DNA of 64,000 nt from Eublepharis macularius (Eukaryota; Chordata; Lepidosauria; Squamata; Eublepharidae): NCBI RefSeq assembly GCF_028583425.1, contig NC_072790.1:14552552-14616551 (forward strand), written 5' to 3'. The notes beneath the pieces are model-generated. The model ran no database searches and was not told the origin of the DNA. It saw only the letters and a list, made by a program, of their open reading frames with translations. Positions 12,146-21,357 of this stretch are shown in pieces. Each line of letters opens with the position of its first letter. Positions within the stretch are counted from its first letter, which is position 1. A program made the translations under genes and the position numbers.

Positions 12146-12589
12146 CGGCATTTAGAAGCTAACTTCCTCTGAAAATAGAGATTTCCTGCAGTCACCTGGG
12201 TGAGTGATGGATTTACCCTCCATGAAAATAAAATCAATGCATCCTGCACATTTAAATAGTTCTGCTTAAGATTGCTATGGTTTAGGCCTGTATACCTTCC
12301 AACCACCATGCTGAATAAGGTTTTCCAGCTGTGAATTGTTGTTTGCTTGCTGAGCAGGCAACACAAAGAACCTTGCTGGGCGGTGTTCGGCCACTGCAGA
12401 CCAGGAGTTGCTATCATATCATAAGCCACTTACTTTGGGCTCTGCAGAATTGCCTAAGGAATTGTACTAAGTGCCGTGTGGAACCACAGGCCCCAGAGCC
12501 TGGCAGCAGCCCTGGAACCTGAAGCAGTAGATCCCTACCGCACCACTCCCAGAAACCTTACCTGAGCAGGCAGCAAGAAAGGTACCATT
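12146..12589. other. Unassigned stretch
   Basis: No gene or repeat terminus was recognised. Confidence 0.45.
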
Positions 12590-12750
12590 GTATATGGAAA
12601 AATGTTTTAAATGTTTTAATTATTTATTCATGATGTTTTTATTGTTTTAAATTCTATGTTGTAAATTGTTGGTTGTTACACTGCCCTGAGCCCATCTGAT
12701 GGGGAGGGCAGTCTAGAAATGTAATGTAATAAATAATAATAATACCAGTA
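12590..12750 (+). repeat. LINE/SINE 3' tail ending in (AAT)n
   Basis: It contains CTGCCCTGAGCCCATCTGATGG and ends in AATAAATAATAATAAT. The same tail type is seen at 19860-19925, 48280-48350 and 50128-50200. Confidence 0.6.
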
Positions 12751-12984
12751 ATAAATAATAGCTTGGCCCTAGAGCTTGGCAGCAGCCCTGGAACTTGAAG
12801 AGGTAGATCCCTGTCCCACCACACACAAAGAAAATTCAAGCTCCAATGCACTCTCCCTGTCTCTCTCTCAAAATGCCAACAGCAACTGTCTCTCTCCCTC
12901 TCCACTGTCTGCAAAACCAGAGCTAGGAGCCCCCCTCCCCCCTGCTCTTTGCTTCCTTGTAACAAATTTGGAGCTCCACACTTG

Positions 12985-13258
12985 AAAGGAAGACCTGCCT
13001 ATCAAGCTAAATTGGGCTTAGATTGGGGTTTCCAGGGCAACAGCAGGAGTTCAGAGAGTTCAGACAATCCCTGCCTCTGGTTGCTAAAGGAATTGATTGC
13101 AGGTGCCAGACTGTCTGGCTTGACGAACAGCAACGAACGAGGCTTGCAATGACCACCTGTTCATTTAGAATGGGGTCTCACGAACAGCTTGTTGTGAACA
13201 GCTGATTGGGCTGTTCGTGGCTTTTTTTAGTTCGTATTGCTGTTTGTGCCCATCTCTA
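12985..13258. mobile_element. hAT-type MITE (TAGAGATGGGC family), left end unclear
   Basis: The right end reads GCCCATCTCTA. The body shares GGTGCCAGACTGTCTG and GAATTGATTG with the full copy at 41157-41480. No left terminus is visible. Confidence 0.6.
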
Positions 13259-13825
13259 GTCCTGACTGACTCATCAATGTCCAGCCCAAACTCCTGAACC
13301 TAGAAACATGAAATATGGGGAGCACATTTCTTTCATGATGTAAACACCCACTAAGAAAGGATTTTAAGAAATTCGCCCCCTAAGGGGATAAAAAGGGTTA
13401 ACGTGTTTTCTCAAAGGGATACAGCTTCCTTGTGTGGCTGGCACACTGCTGCCTCCTTGCACCCCCACCCACTGCCAGCTCGGCCATTCTTCCATGATTG
13501 GGACAGCCTTTCAAGGCTGATTGATCCTCACCCTCAACATTCTAAACAGTATGCAGTTGCTATCGGGAGTCATGGCATGGGTCCTGAGGTAAAATGTACC
13601 CCCCAGTCTTCTCATAAAAGGTTCCAATCTCCCTGTGGGGCCTGGCTTTCATGTGTGGCTGGCAGGCTCCTGCCCGCTTGCACTCCCCTCTCTCTGATTG
13701 GTCAGCTGTGGAACTCTGTGTTCTGAGGTAAAAATCAGGTCAAGGAAACTGCAGACAGTTGAAGAAAGGCAGTAACTGGATTTAAGGTAGTTAAATACTG
13801 TAGCAAAGCACAGGTATCAAGCTAG
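13253..13825 (+). mobile_element. Non-autonomous Helitron, both ends kept
   Basis: The 5' end begins at TC after a host A, with CCTGACTGACTCATCAATG and GAACCTAGAAACATGAAAT. The 3' end has the GTAGCAAAGCACAGGTATC hairpin region and closes with CTAG followed by host T. It is an internal-deletion derivative of the elements at 21358 and 33072 and has no helicase. Confidence 0.85.
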
Positions 13826-14265
13826 TGAAGATATAAGAGATCAGACAGCCACAGGCACTGGCCTAGGCTCATTCGAAAATATAATATTCTGAAACTTTCT
13901 ATCCATTAGAGTGGATAGACCCTAAACTCATTTGCAGAAATCAGGTTTTCCCCCCTGTGTTTTTTCTCCTTTTTGTCACATAGTTCCCTTTTCTACTTCA
14001 AAACGAGTGTTGTTTCTTATTGTGATATCTCCTTTCAGAACGGGTTTTTCCACAAGCCTTTTACATAGAAATTACATAGGCAATACTGTATCAAAATATT
14101 TCACAGCTACAGTTGCCAGCTGCCTGGAATAAAAAACCCCTCTCCTTTTCCTTTAATTAAGGCTCAATGTTATTTACCTTTCATGGCAACCCATAAAAAG
14201 TATCAGCAGCCCATTTCCACACGTTAAGTCTCAAGTGAAAGGATAAGGCATTTTTTCCAGGCCTA
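13826..14265. other. Unassigned stretch
   Basis: Nothing recognised. Confidence 0.45.
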
Positions 14266-14269
14266 CACT

Positions 14270-14960
14270 GTAGAGTCTCTCTACATGAGATGCCTCAGCA
14301 TGTTTCTCAAGTCTAGGGAGAGGCAATGTTTGCTGGGAAGTGTAATTTTAAAAGACAGAGTGGGCAGAGATTGCTCCTCAGAGGGTTTGTTAATTTCATC
14401 TTCACCTTCCCAAAGGCTATGTCAATTTCACCTTTCCAGTCTAAAACGGTGTAGGCTTGCAACCAGAGGGCAGCTAGGAATGGAAATAGGCTAGAGCTGC
14501 CTTCCAGAGCCAGGTTTGGACCTGGAGAGGTTCTAATGGGCTGAAGTTTCCCTTCTGGCATTTCACAGCCCCTTCATACAGCTCCAGTGTATAGCAAAGC
14601 CTTTGACCTGCCCGAAGGCTCTGTTTTTTAAAACTACCCTTCCTGGCTAACATTGCATTTCCCAACATGTATTCTTCACGTGTCAGATGTCTCATGTAGA
14701 CTCATGTAGAGTCTCTCTACATGAGACATCGGACATGTTAGCTGGGAAGGGTAGTGTGCCGGGAAGGGTAGTGGAGCCGTGAAATACCAGAAGGGAAACT
14801 TCTGCCCTTCTAAGCAGTTTGGCTGTGTACTGAATATCTTAACATTCAGAACTAAGGCCTGTATATGGGGTAAAATTCTGAAGCTCTACCTTTTTAAACT
14901 ACACTTTCTGATTATCATTGCATCTCCCTACACTTGACAAACATGCACTGAGGTGTAGAG
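14270..14960. mobile_element. Fold-back DNA element with TCTCTACATGAGA ends, plus partial second unit
   Basis: Ends are AGAGTCTCTCTACATGAGA at about 14273 and GTCTCATGTAGA at about 14690. A partial, rearranged second unit follows directly from 14700. The interior (AGACAGAGTGGGCAGAGATTG, CCTGGAGAGGTTCTAATGGG) is present in inverse order at 46190-46620. Confidence 0.7.
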
Positions 14961-15090
14961 AGACTTCATTATCCTAAATATTAAAGAGAGAACTATGATT
15001 TGGAAGGTCTAAGTGCAAATCTCCACTCTGTCATGGAAGCTCTCTGGATGACCTTGGGCCAGTCACACACTCCCAGCCTGACTTCCTTTT
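14961..15090. other. Possible MIR-like SINE remnant
   Basis: GACCTTGGGCCAGTCACACACTC is a motif common to MIR/CORE-type SINEs. The rest is decayed. Confidence 0.35.
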
Positions 15091-15091
15091 A

Positions 15092-15432
15092 GGTTTGCCA
15101 ACTGGCTTATAGTAGAACAGCCTGCATCTGATATGTCAGCTGGAGATCAGTTGTAATTCTGAGAGATCTCCAGCCACCACTTGGAGACTGGCAACCCTAT
15201 TAATGTGACATTACTTACCAGGTTATATTATTTACCTCCCTACCATCAAAAGTTTTAGCTATCCACGTAAAGCCTCTTTTAAAGGGGCAGGACATTTTTC
15301 TCCAGGCCTGGTGGGTGGACTCTATGGCATTATACCCTGCTGAGGCCCCTCCCCTCCCAAACTCCACCCACTCCAAGCTCCACCCCCCAAATCTCCAGGA
15401 ATTTCCCAACTTAGAGCTGGCAACTCTACCGG
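15092..15432. mobile_element. Two adjacent GGTTTGCCA/TGGCAAC-type MITE copies, inverted
   Basis: 15092-15200 ends in GGAGACTGGCAACCCTAT. 15290-15432 runs in the opposite sense, with TCTATGGCATTATACCC and GAGCTGGCAACTCTAC. Both are internally deleted. Confidence 0.65.
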
Positions 15433-16328
15433 CCATTAAGCTTTTATTTAAGAGACATCTTTTCTCCAGGTTGTTGGCAACCTATAGATCGTTAGCTAAT
15501 GCTTTCTCCTTTGAAGTTGTTTCTGTGTCCCTTGATGCTCTCAAAAATGGACTGAGAAATTTGGGACTCTGGCCTTTTCTGATGAATGCATAACCTCAGC
15601 TCTATCCCATATGACACATGGCCATGAATGCATAGTAATACACACACAGTGGCTCCTATTGTATAATGGAGCAACCAACGAAACACCCAGTTTCCTTAAA
15701 CTTGAAGGTTTCTTTATTAACAGTAACGGTAGGGCCAGTAACTTGGCTTGGGGAAAAAAAGATATAAAAATAGTTAACAAACTGCAGTTCATGTCCACTA
15801 GGCCCAGAGTTGTCCTGGCCCACTTCCTAATAGTTCTTGGTCGGCCCTGGTGACCTGTAGGTTTCTAGCTGTGGAAGTAAAACTGTGCCCCTCCTACACT
15901 CCTGCTTGCACTGAGGCCTACTGGGATAGCTTCTTAAAGAGGAGGTACACCACAGCTCCCGCACCAGGCATAACCTTAGTCTTGCATGGCCTTTCCATGG
16001 TGCTCCCACTATACTCTTTCATAGCCCATGTACAGGGGTGTGTGCCAGTTGCTGCCGCCCTGGTGTCTTCAAAAAATTGCCTCAAGACTGGCACACAAGC
16101 ATTTTCCTGTCCTGATCTTGTCCCACCCATCTACTTTTTGCATGCTGCCTTCTCAGAAATACTTTGGGTGAGTGGATGATAGTACCACCACCCCTTGCTT
16201 TCTCTGCTGGGTTATACCACAATCACCTCACTACTCTGGTGTAAAGCTGCACACTGTGACACAATCCTGAAATAAGATGCTCCCAATCCTGCAGCCTTCT
16301 CTTCCTGGGCAGCAACCTATACGTTTGG
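15433..16328. other. Unassigned stretch
   Basis: Overlapping short frames on both strands have no family resemblance. Confidence 0.45.
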
Positions 16329-16336
16329 ACTCCACA

Positions 16337-17078
16337 TAGGGTTGCTGGGCTCCTTCAACCTCCCGGCAGGGGGATTGGGGCCTGGCACTCACCTTCTGGG
16401 TGTATGTGTGCGCACGCATGCTCCCGCAAGTGTGATGATGTCACTTCCGGGAAGTGACGTCATCACGCTGTGCCCCCCCCCGGAGTGCGCCCACGCTCTG
16501 CAGGGGCTTGGATCAGGGCCACTGCGGAGGGCAGGAGCACTCCTTTCCTCTGCAGTGGCCCAAAACAGGCCTGATCCATGCCAAAATGGGCTTGTTTCAG
16601 GCCCGTTTTGACGCAGATCGAGCCCATTTTGAGCTGCTGTGGAGCACAGGAGCACTCATGCCCTCTGCAATGCCCAAAACGGCCCCTTTTTGGCACAGAT
16701 CGGGCCCATTTTAGGTCGCTGCGGAGCACAGGAGTGCTCCTGCCCTCCGCAGCACCAAAAATGGCCCCGTTTGGGAGTGGATTGGGCCTGTTTTAGGTCA
16801 CTGCAGAGCACTGCAGCGCTGAAAACGGCCCCATTTGGGAATGGATCGGGCCCATTTTTAGTCACTGCAGAGCGCAGGAGCACTCCCGCGCACCGCAGTG
16901 GCCCTGATCCAGGCCAAACTGGGCCAATCCAGGTGGCTGGTGCGCACAGGAGCACGCAGCACCACAGGGGAGCATGCACAGACGGTTTGCCCCCCCCCCG
17001 CCAGCCAGGTAAGTGGGGGCGGGGTGTGAGGGGTGGGGGCGGGGATGCCCCGCCCCCGCCCGGGGTATGGTATCCCTA
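16337..17078. mobile_element. Non-autonomous hAT-type element containing a minisatellite
   Basis: Termini TAGGGTTGC and GGTATCCCTA sit between perfect 8-bp TSDs ACTCCACA (16329-16336 and 17079-17086). The interior holds TGATGTCACTTCCGGGAAGTGACGTC palindromic sequence and, from 16560 to 16920, about five 75-90 bp tandem units. There is no transposase. The GC-rich open frames are incidental. Confidence 0.85.
16560..16920. repeat. Minisatellite, units of about 75-90 bp, inside the hAT-type element
   Basis: Each unit contains a version of CGGGCCCATTTTAGGTC, then CTGCGGAGCACAGGAG, CACTC and AAAACGGCCCC. Units differ by several substitutions. Confidence 0.8.
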
Positions 17079-17086
17079 ACTCCACA

Positions 17087-18215
17087 CCAAGTCATGCTCC
17101 CAGTCCTGCACCCTTGTCTTCCTGGGCAGCAACCTCTACGTTTGCTGCCACACCAAGTCAGCGTTGCTCACATTAGCCTTTATCCTGCTTCACTGCAGGA
17201 TTTAAACTCTCATTGATTATAGAAGTAAATACACAGCAGCAGCACAAACCGGCTACATTTTAGGCAGGCTGCTTGCCCCAAATTATTAGATGGAAACAAA
17301 TATTTGTCAACTAATTCCAAGGGCAGTGAAAGAGACGATGACTCTGTCATTAACTATCATCACTTTCATCTGCAGGAACAGGCAGCTCTCTAAATCATGT
17401 GCAGATCCAACAAGCATGGAGCAAGCGCTCTTCACAGCTGAGCTTAGCGCCTGCAGTATAAATTTCACAAAGCGCTATTTTTAGAGGAGATGAGATTTTT
17501 CAGCTTCGTTCTCATTGAGGCAACATCTCCCTCCTCTAGTTTAAAAGCTTGTTGAGTTGAAGTACATACAGGAAACAAAAACATGTATCCATCGGCCAGC
17601 ATGCACAGTGTCCAAGAGGCAGGAAATAGAATGTGCGAAGCCAAAAGACTGTCTCTTTTATAGTGCACACTACACATCATAGACAAACAAACAAAATGCA
17701 TAAATACGGCTTTGCTCTGGGGCATAATCAGTTTTTCGGCTTCCCATCTCTTTCAGCCTGTGCTAAAGGATAATACAGCAGCTGAGAAACATATTTCTGA
17801 AAACTTTCCATTTTTAAAATTTATTTTACTGAATTTGCACCCTGCATTTCTTCCCAATGGGAACCAAAAGTGGCTTGCACTGTTCTCCGTGCCTCCGTTT
17901 TATACTCACACAACCACCTTATGAAATAGGTTAAACTGACAAAGTACACTTAGAAAGGATATTTCGGGTATATGCATTTCCCTCTTCCACCCATCTAACG
18001 ACTATGGAATGAATTTTTAGGTCGAAAGGGGGTGACCTGCAGACGGATGGAATTCAGAAATCTCTCATCTGGGTAATTTAAGAATTGATTAATAACCTTG
18101 TTCTCGGCCCTTCTGAATCCTACCACACAGCCTCGTGGCTTTCAGCAACTTTGTAGAGAAGGCCAGAGCCACGCAAGGAAAGGCTCATAACCACTTTTCC
18201 CGGACAGCTGATGGT
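17087..18215. other. Unassigned stretch with one MIR-like remnant
   Basis: At about 17850-17935, CCCAATGGGAACCAAAAGTGG and a following ACAACCACCTTATGAAATAGG resemble the tail of a MIR-type SINE. The rest is unassigned. Confidence 0.4.
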
Positions 18216-18217
18216 GA

Positions 18218-18416
18218 GGCTAGCACAATCTCATCAGGACTAGGAAGCAAGGCTCAGTTGGCCTTGGTTAGTACTCATATGGGAGACCCCCAAGGAAGAC
18301 TAGGGCCACTTTTCAGTGGAAGGCAATAGCAAACCACCTCTGAACGTCCCTTGCCTTGAAAACTCTCTGGGCTGCTATAAGTCGGTTATGACTTGACAGC
18401 ACTTTACACACACACA
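18218..18416 (+). repeat. 5S rRNA-derived SINE with LINE-like tail
   Basis: The head follows 5S rRNA: AATCTCATCAGGA, GAAGCAAGGCTCAG, then CTTGGTTAGTACTCATATGG GAGACC, which covers the A, intermediate and C boxes. The tail (GGCAATAGCAAACCACCTC, AAGTCGGTTATGACTTGACA) ends in (ACAC)n and resembles the 3' part of the Sauria SINE. Confidence 0.82.
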
Positions 18417-18560
18417 CTAAGTGTTTGCATTCTTTGTAACTGCCCAGTGCCTCACTTGCTCTAGTACAAAGGATAAACATTTAAAAATAAGAAATCATTT
18501 GTAAGACATAAGAGAATATTTCCATTTGACAGACTGAAGAAAATTTAGCTGAACTATATT

Positions 18561-19260
18561 CTCTAGTAGAGGTGGGCATGGACTGGGAAAAACCCATGGC
18601 ATTTTATAGACCATGGACCAAAAAAATTTTCACAGTCCAGTGCCAGTTCGCGAACCAACCATTCCGTAGGTCCAGGTGGTGCCGGAACACTTTAATCTCC
18701 CTTGCTCCAGCTGTCTGGTGGGCCACCAATCAGCTGGAGCAAGGGGTGATTTAAATGTTAAAGTGCTCCTGGCACCGCTTGCCAGCAGCACCAAAAGCAC
18801 TCTAACCCCTCCCTTTCTCCAGCTGACTGGAGGCCCACCAGTCAGCTGAAGCAAGGGGGGATTTAAATGTTAAAGCGCTCCCGGCACCGCTTGCCAATGG
18901 CACTGGGAGAGCTCTAACCCCCCTTGCTCCAGCTGACTGATGGCCCACCAGTAAGCTGCAACAAGGGGGGATTTAAATGTTAAAGCGCTTGCAGTGCCAC
19001 CTGCCAGCGGTGCCAGGAGCATTCTAACCCCCCTGGTCCCCTCAGGCCTGCCAGTCAGCTGGAGAAAGGGGGGGATTTAAATGTTAAAGCACTCCTGGCA
19101 CTGCTTCCCAGCAGCACTGAGAGCGCTCTACCCCCTTTGCTCCATCTGACTGGTGGTATGCCATTTAAATGTTTTAAATGTTAACATGCTCCCAGTGCCG
19201 CTGGCCATTGGCGGAGCACTCTAACCCCCTGGTCCCCCCAGGCCTGCCAGTCAGCTGGGG
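18561..19260. repeat. Tandem array of about 110-bp palindromic units
   Basis: About five units each contain TTGCTCCAGCTGACTG, CCCACCAGTCAGCTG and GCAAGGGGGGATTTAAATG, TTAAAGCGCTCC. The first two segments are reverse complements, so each unit can form a hairpin. A further single unit lies at 20400-20480. The array sits next to a TAGAGGTGGGCATGG terminus at 18567. Confidence 0.8.
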
Positions 19261-20515
19261 ATCACCCCTCCGTGAGCCACCTGAAGCCCAGAAAGAGCCA
19301 TTTCCCTGCCATGCAAGAGACAGGGAAAGGGCCCTTTAAACTCCAGCAGGCCTGCGGAGGGGGGGATCACCCCTTTGCGGGCCAGCTAAAGCCCGGAAAG
19401 GGCTGCTTTCCTGCCATGCAAGCCATGGATCGCCCCTCTATGGGCCAGCTGAAGCCTGGAAAGTGCTGTTTTCTTGCTGTGCTGGGAAAATTCACTTTAA
19501 ACTCCAGCTGGCCCACAGAGGGAGGATCGCCAGATAACAACAACAACAACAACATTCAATTTATATACCAGCATGAGATCTTCACTGAGCCTCCCACCAG
19601 CCTCCCACTAAGTGTGGGGTTATACAGTGTTCACCGGCCGGCTGCCCAACATATGGGTACAGCACGGGGCTAGGTAGTGCCCATTCATTTGCTGACCCAT
19701 GTACGGGTTGCAGTACATTATCTGTCTGCTTCCCTCCCCCTGTATGTTGATGGGCAGGAATCTGGAATTGACCTCATCTTGGGACAGTTAGTATCTGTTG
19801 TTGATTTTATGATGAACTGTTGTTTTATGAATTGTTTTAATATTTGTATTATAGTTTTATAACTGCTGTGCCTCGTCCTGAGCCCGCTTGCGGGAAGGGT
19901 GAGTTAGAAATGTAATAAATAATAATAAGAGTAATAAATACAGTCCTTCAGGACAACTTAATGCCCACTCAGAGCGGTTTACAAAGTATGTTATTATTAT
20001 TCCCACAACAAAACACCCTGTGAGATGAAGCCTGGAAAAGCGCTTTAAACTCCAGCTGGCCCATGGTGGAGGGATCCCCACCCACAAGCCAGCTGAAGCA
20101 CAGGAAGTCTGGCTACGGCTTATTTCACCCAATGGGAGGAGGAGGAGGGAACCCGCTCCTCCCCCTCCCATCAGATGAAATAAGCGATGGAGCAAGAAGT
20201 TTCAGTGTGCTCCGAATCTTCATGGAGCATACTAAAGCAGGGCAATAAGCGGTTTCCAAAGTGGCTTGCTGCTTTGGAAACAAATCACTTATTTCTGATT
20301 CTTTTTCCCACTTCATAAATTCCGAAGTGGGAAAACCGAATCTTTCCATCCCGGCACACCCCTACTCTTGACTTCGTTTGCCAGTGGCTCTGGGAGCACT
20401 CTGGCCAGTCAGCTGGAGCAAGGGGGGATTTAAATGTTAAAGCGCTCCCGGCGCCGCTTGCTAGCAGGTGGGGAAGCTTTAACGGACCACAGACCAATGG
20501 ACTAGCGAAAAGTCT
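19261..20515. repeat. Mixed repeats: SINE pieces and GC-rich repeat DNA
   Basis: 19535-19570 is an (AAC)n plus SINE 3' end. 19860-19930 is the CCTGAGCCCGCTTGCGGGA tail. 19940-20025 is a SINE body fragment (AGGACAACTTAATGCCC). The remaining parts are related to the 18.7-kb array. Confidence 0.5.
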
Positions 20516-20875
20516 GTGGAGTTTTATACAACTCATAAGATTTCTAAACAAACAGTTCTTACAAACATCCAGTCGAGGTATGTGATCTCCAGAGCATGCT
20601 TGATTGGCAGGTCATAGCCAGCATTTGAAAGGAATACAATAATAAAAAGTCCAGTAGCACCTTTAAGATTAACCAGCTTTATTGTAGCATAAGCGTTCGA
20701 GAACCACAGCTCTCTTTGTCAGATGCATCTGATAATACATCTGACGATGCATCTGACGAAGAGAGCTGTGGTTCTTGAAAACTTATGCTATGATAAAGTT
20801 GGTTAGTCTTAAAGGTGCTACTGGACTCTTTACTATTTTGTGACTACAGCCTAACGTGGCTAACTCCGCTAGATC
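20516..20875. repeat. Fold-back dispersed repeat with unique leader, copy shared with 32168
   Basis: From ATACAACTCATAAGATTTCT through GTCAGATGCATCTGATAATA this stretch is nearly identical to 32168-32475. The fold-back arms are 20640-20722 and 20742-20840. Confidence 0.7.
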
Positions 20876-20883
20876 TATATAAC

Positions 20884-21357
20884 AATAAAAACATTATATT
20901 ATCGAAGGCTTTCATGGACGGAGAACATTAGTTGTTGTAGATTTTCTGGGCTGTATGGCCGTGGTCTTGGCATTGTAGTTCCTGACATTTCGCTAAACCT
21001 CTGAAGATGCCAGTCACAGCTGCTGGCGAAATGTCAGGAACTACAATGCCAAGACCATGGCCATACAGCCTGGAAAATCTACCAATAATGATATAGAGTG
21101 TAGTGTCCTTGGGGTTTCTGTACCTTAGGGGGGTTCTATAGAATATTCTGTACAGGAATTTTTTGTCTGCATTAGACATATGAGTGTATGGATTGATATT
21201 GTTATTGCACTGTTTGCACAATTTATTGGAATACACCTTTTCATGAATTTTTCTAATGTGAGTTGAGAGGCAGTATATTTATTGTTGTACGATATCTGGG
21301 TGGTCTACACACTGTTTATTTCTACTGCTTGCTGGATATTGAGCCTGTTTTTCGTTG
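20884..21357 (-). mobile_element. Penelope-like element fragment with inverted ends
   Basis: It begins with the complement of the GTGAAAGCCTTCGA tail seen at 35300. Two inverted copies of the CCTGACATTTCGC block follow, one of which (20985-21035) is a complete hammerhead-like core on the + strand. The minus-strand frame 20928-21236 (YSNKLCKQCNNNINPYTH) is of unknown role. It is joined abruptly at 21358 to Helitron sequence. Confidence 0.55.
20990..21050 (+). ncRNA. Hammerhead ribozyme-like motif, Penelope copy 1
   Basis: CTGAAGA at 21001-21007, a stem II GCCAG/CTGGC, GAAA at 21028-21031, then TGTC with the predicted cleavage after C21035. The 15.2-16.2 pair is T:G here and weaker than in the 35.2-kb copy. 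Confidence 0.55.

Noticed and set aside
16389-17095. Multiple overlapping open frames at 16.4-17.1 kb
   Set aside because: They are reading-frame shadows of the minisatellite within a hAT-type element.
20742-20775. Hammerhead-like CTGACGA...GAAA in the fold-back dispersed repeat (also at 32440)
   Set aside because: Stem II can form, but the bases after GAAA cannot provide a correct stem III and UH cleavage site, and stem I does not pair.
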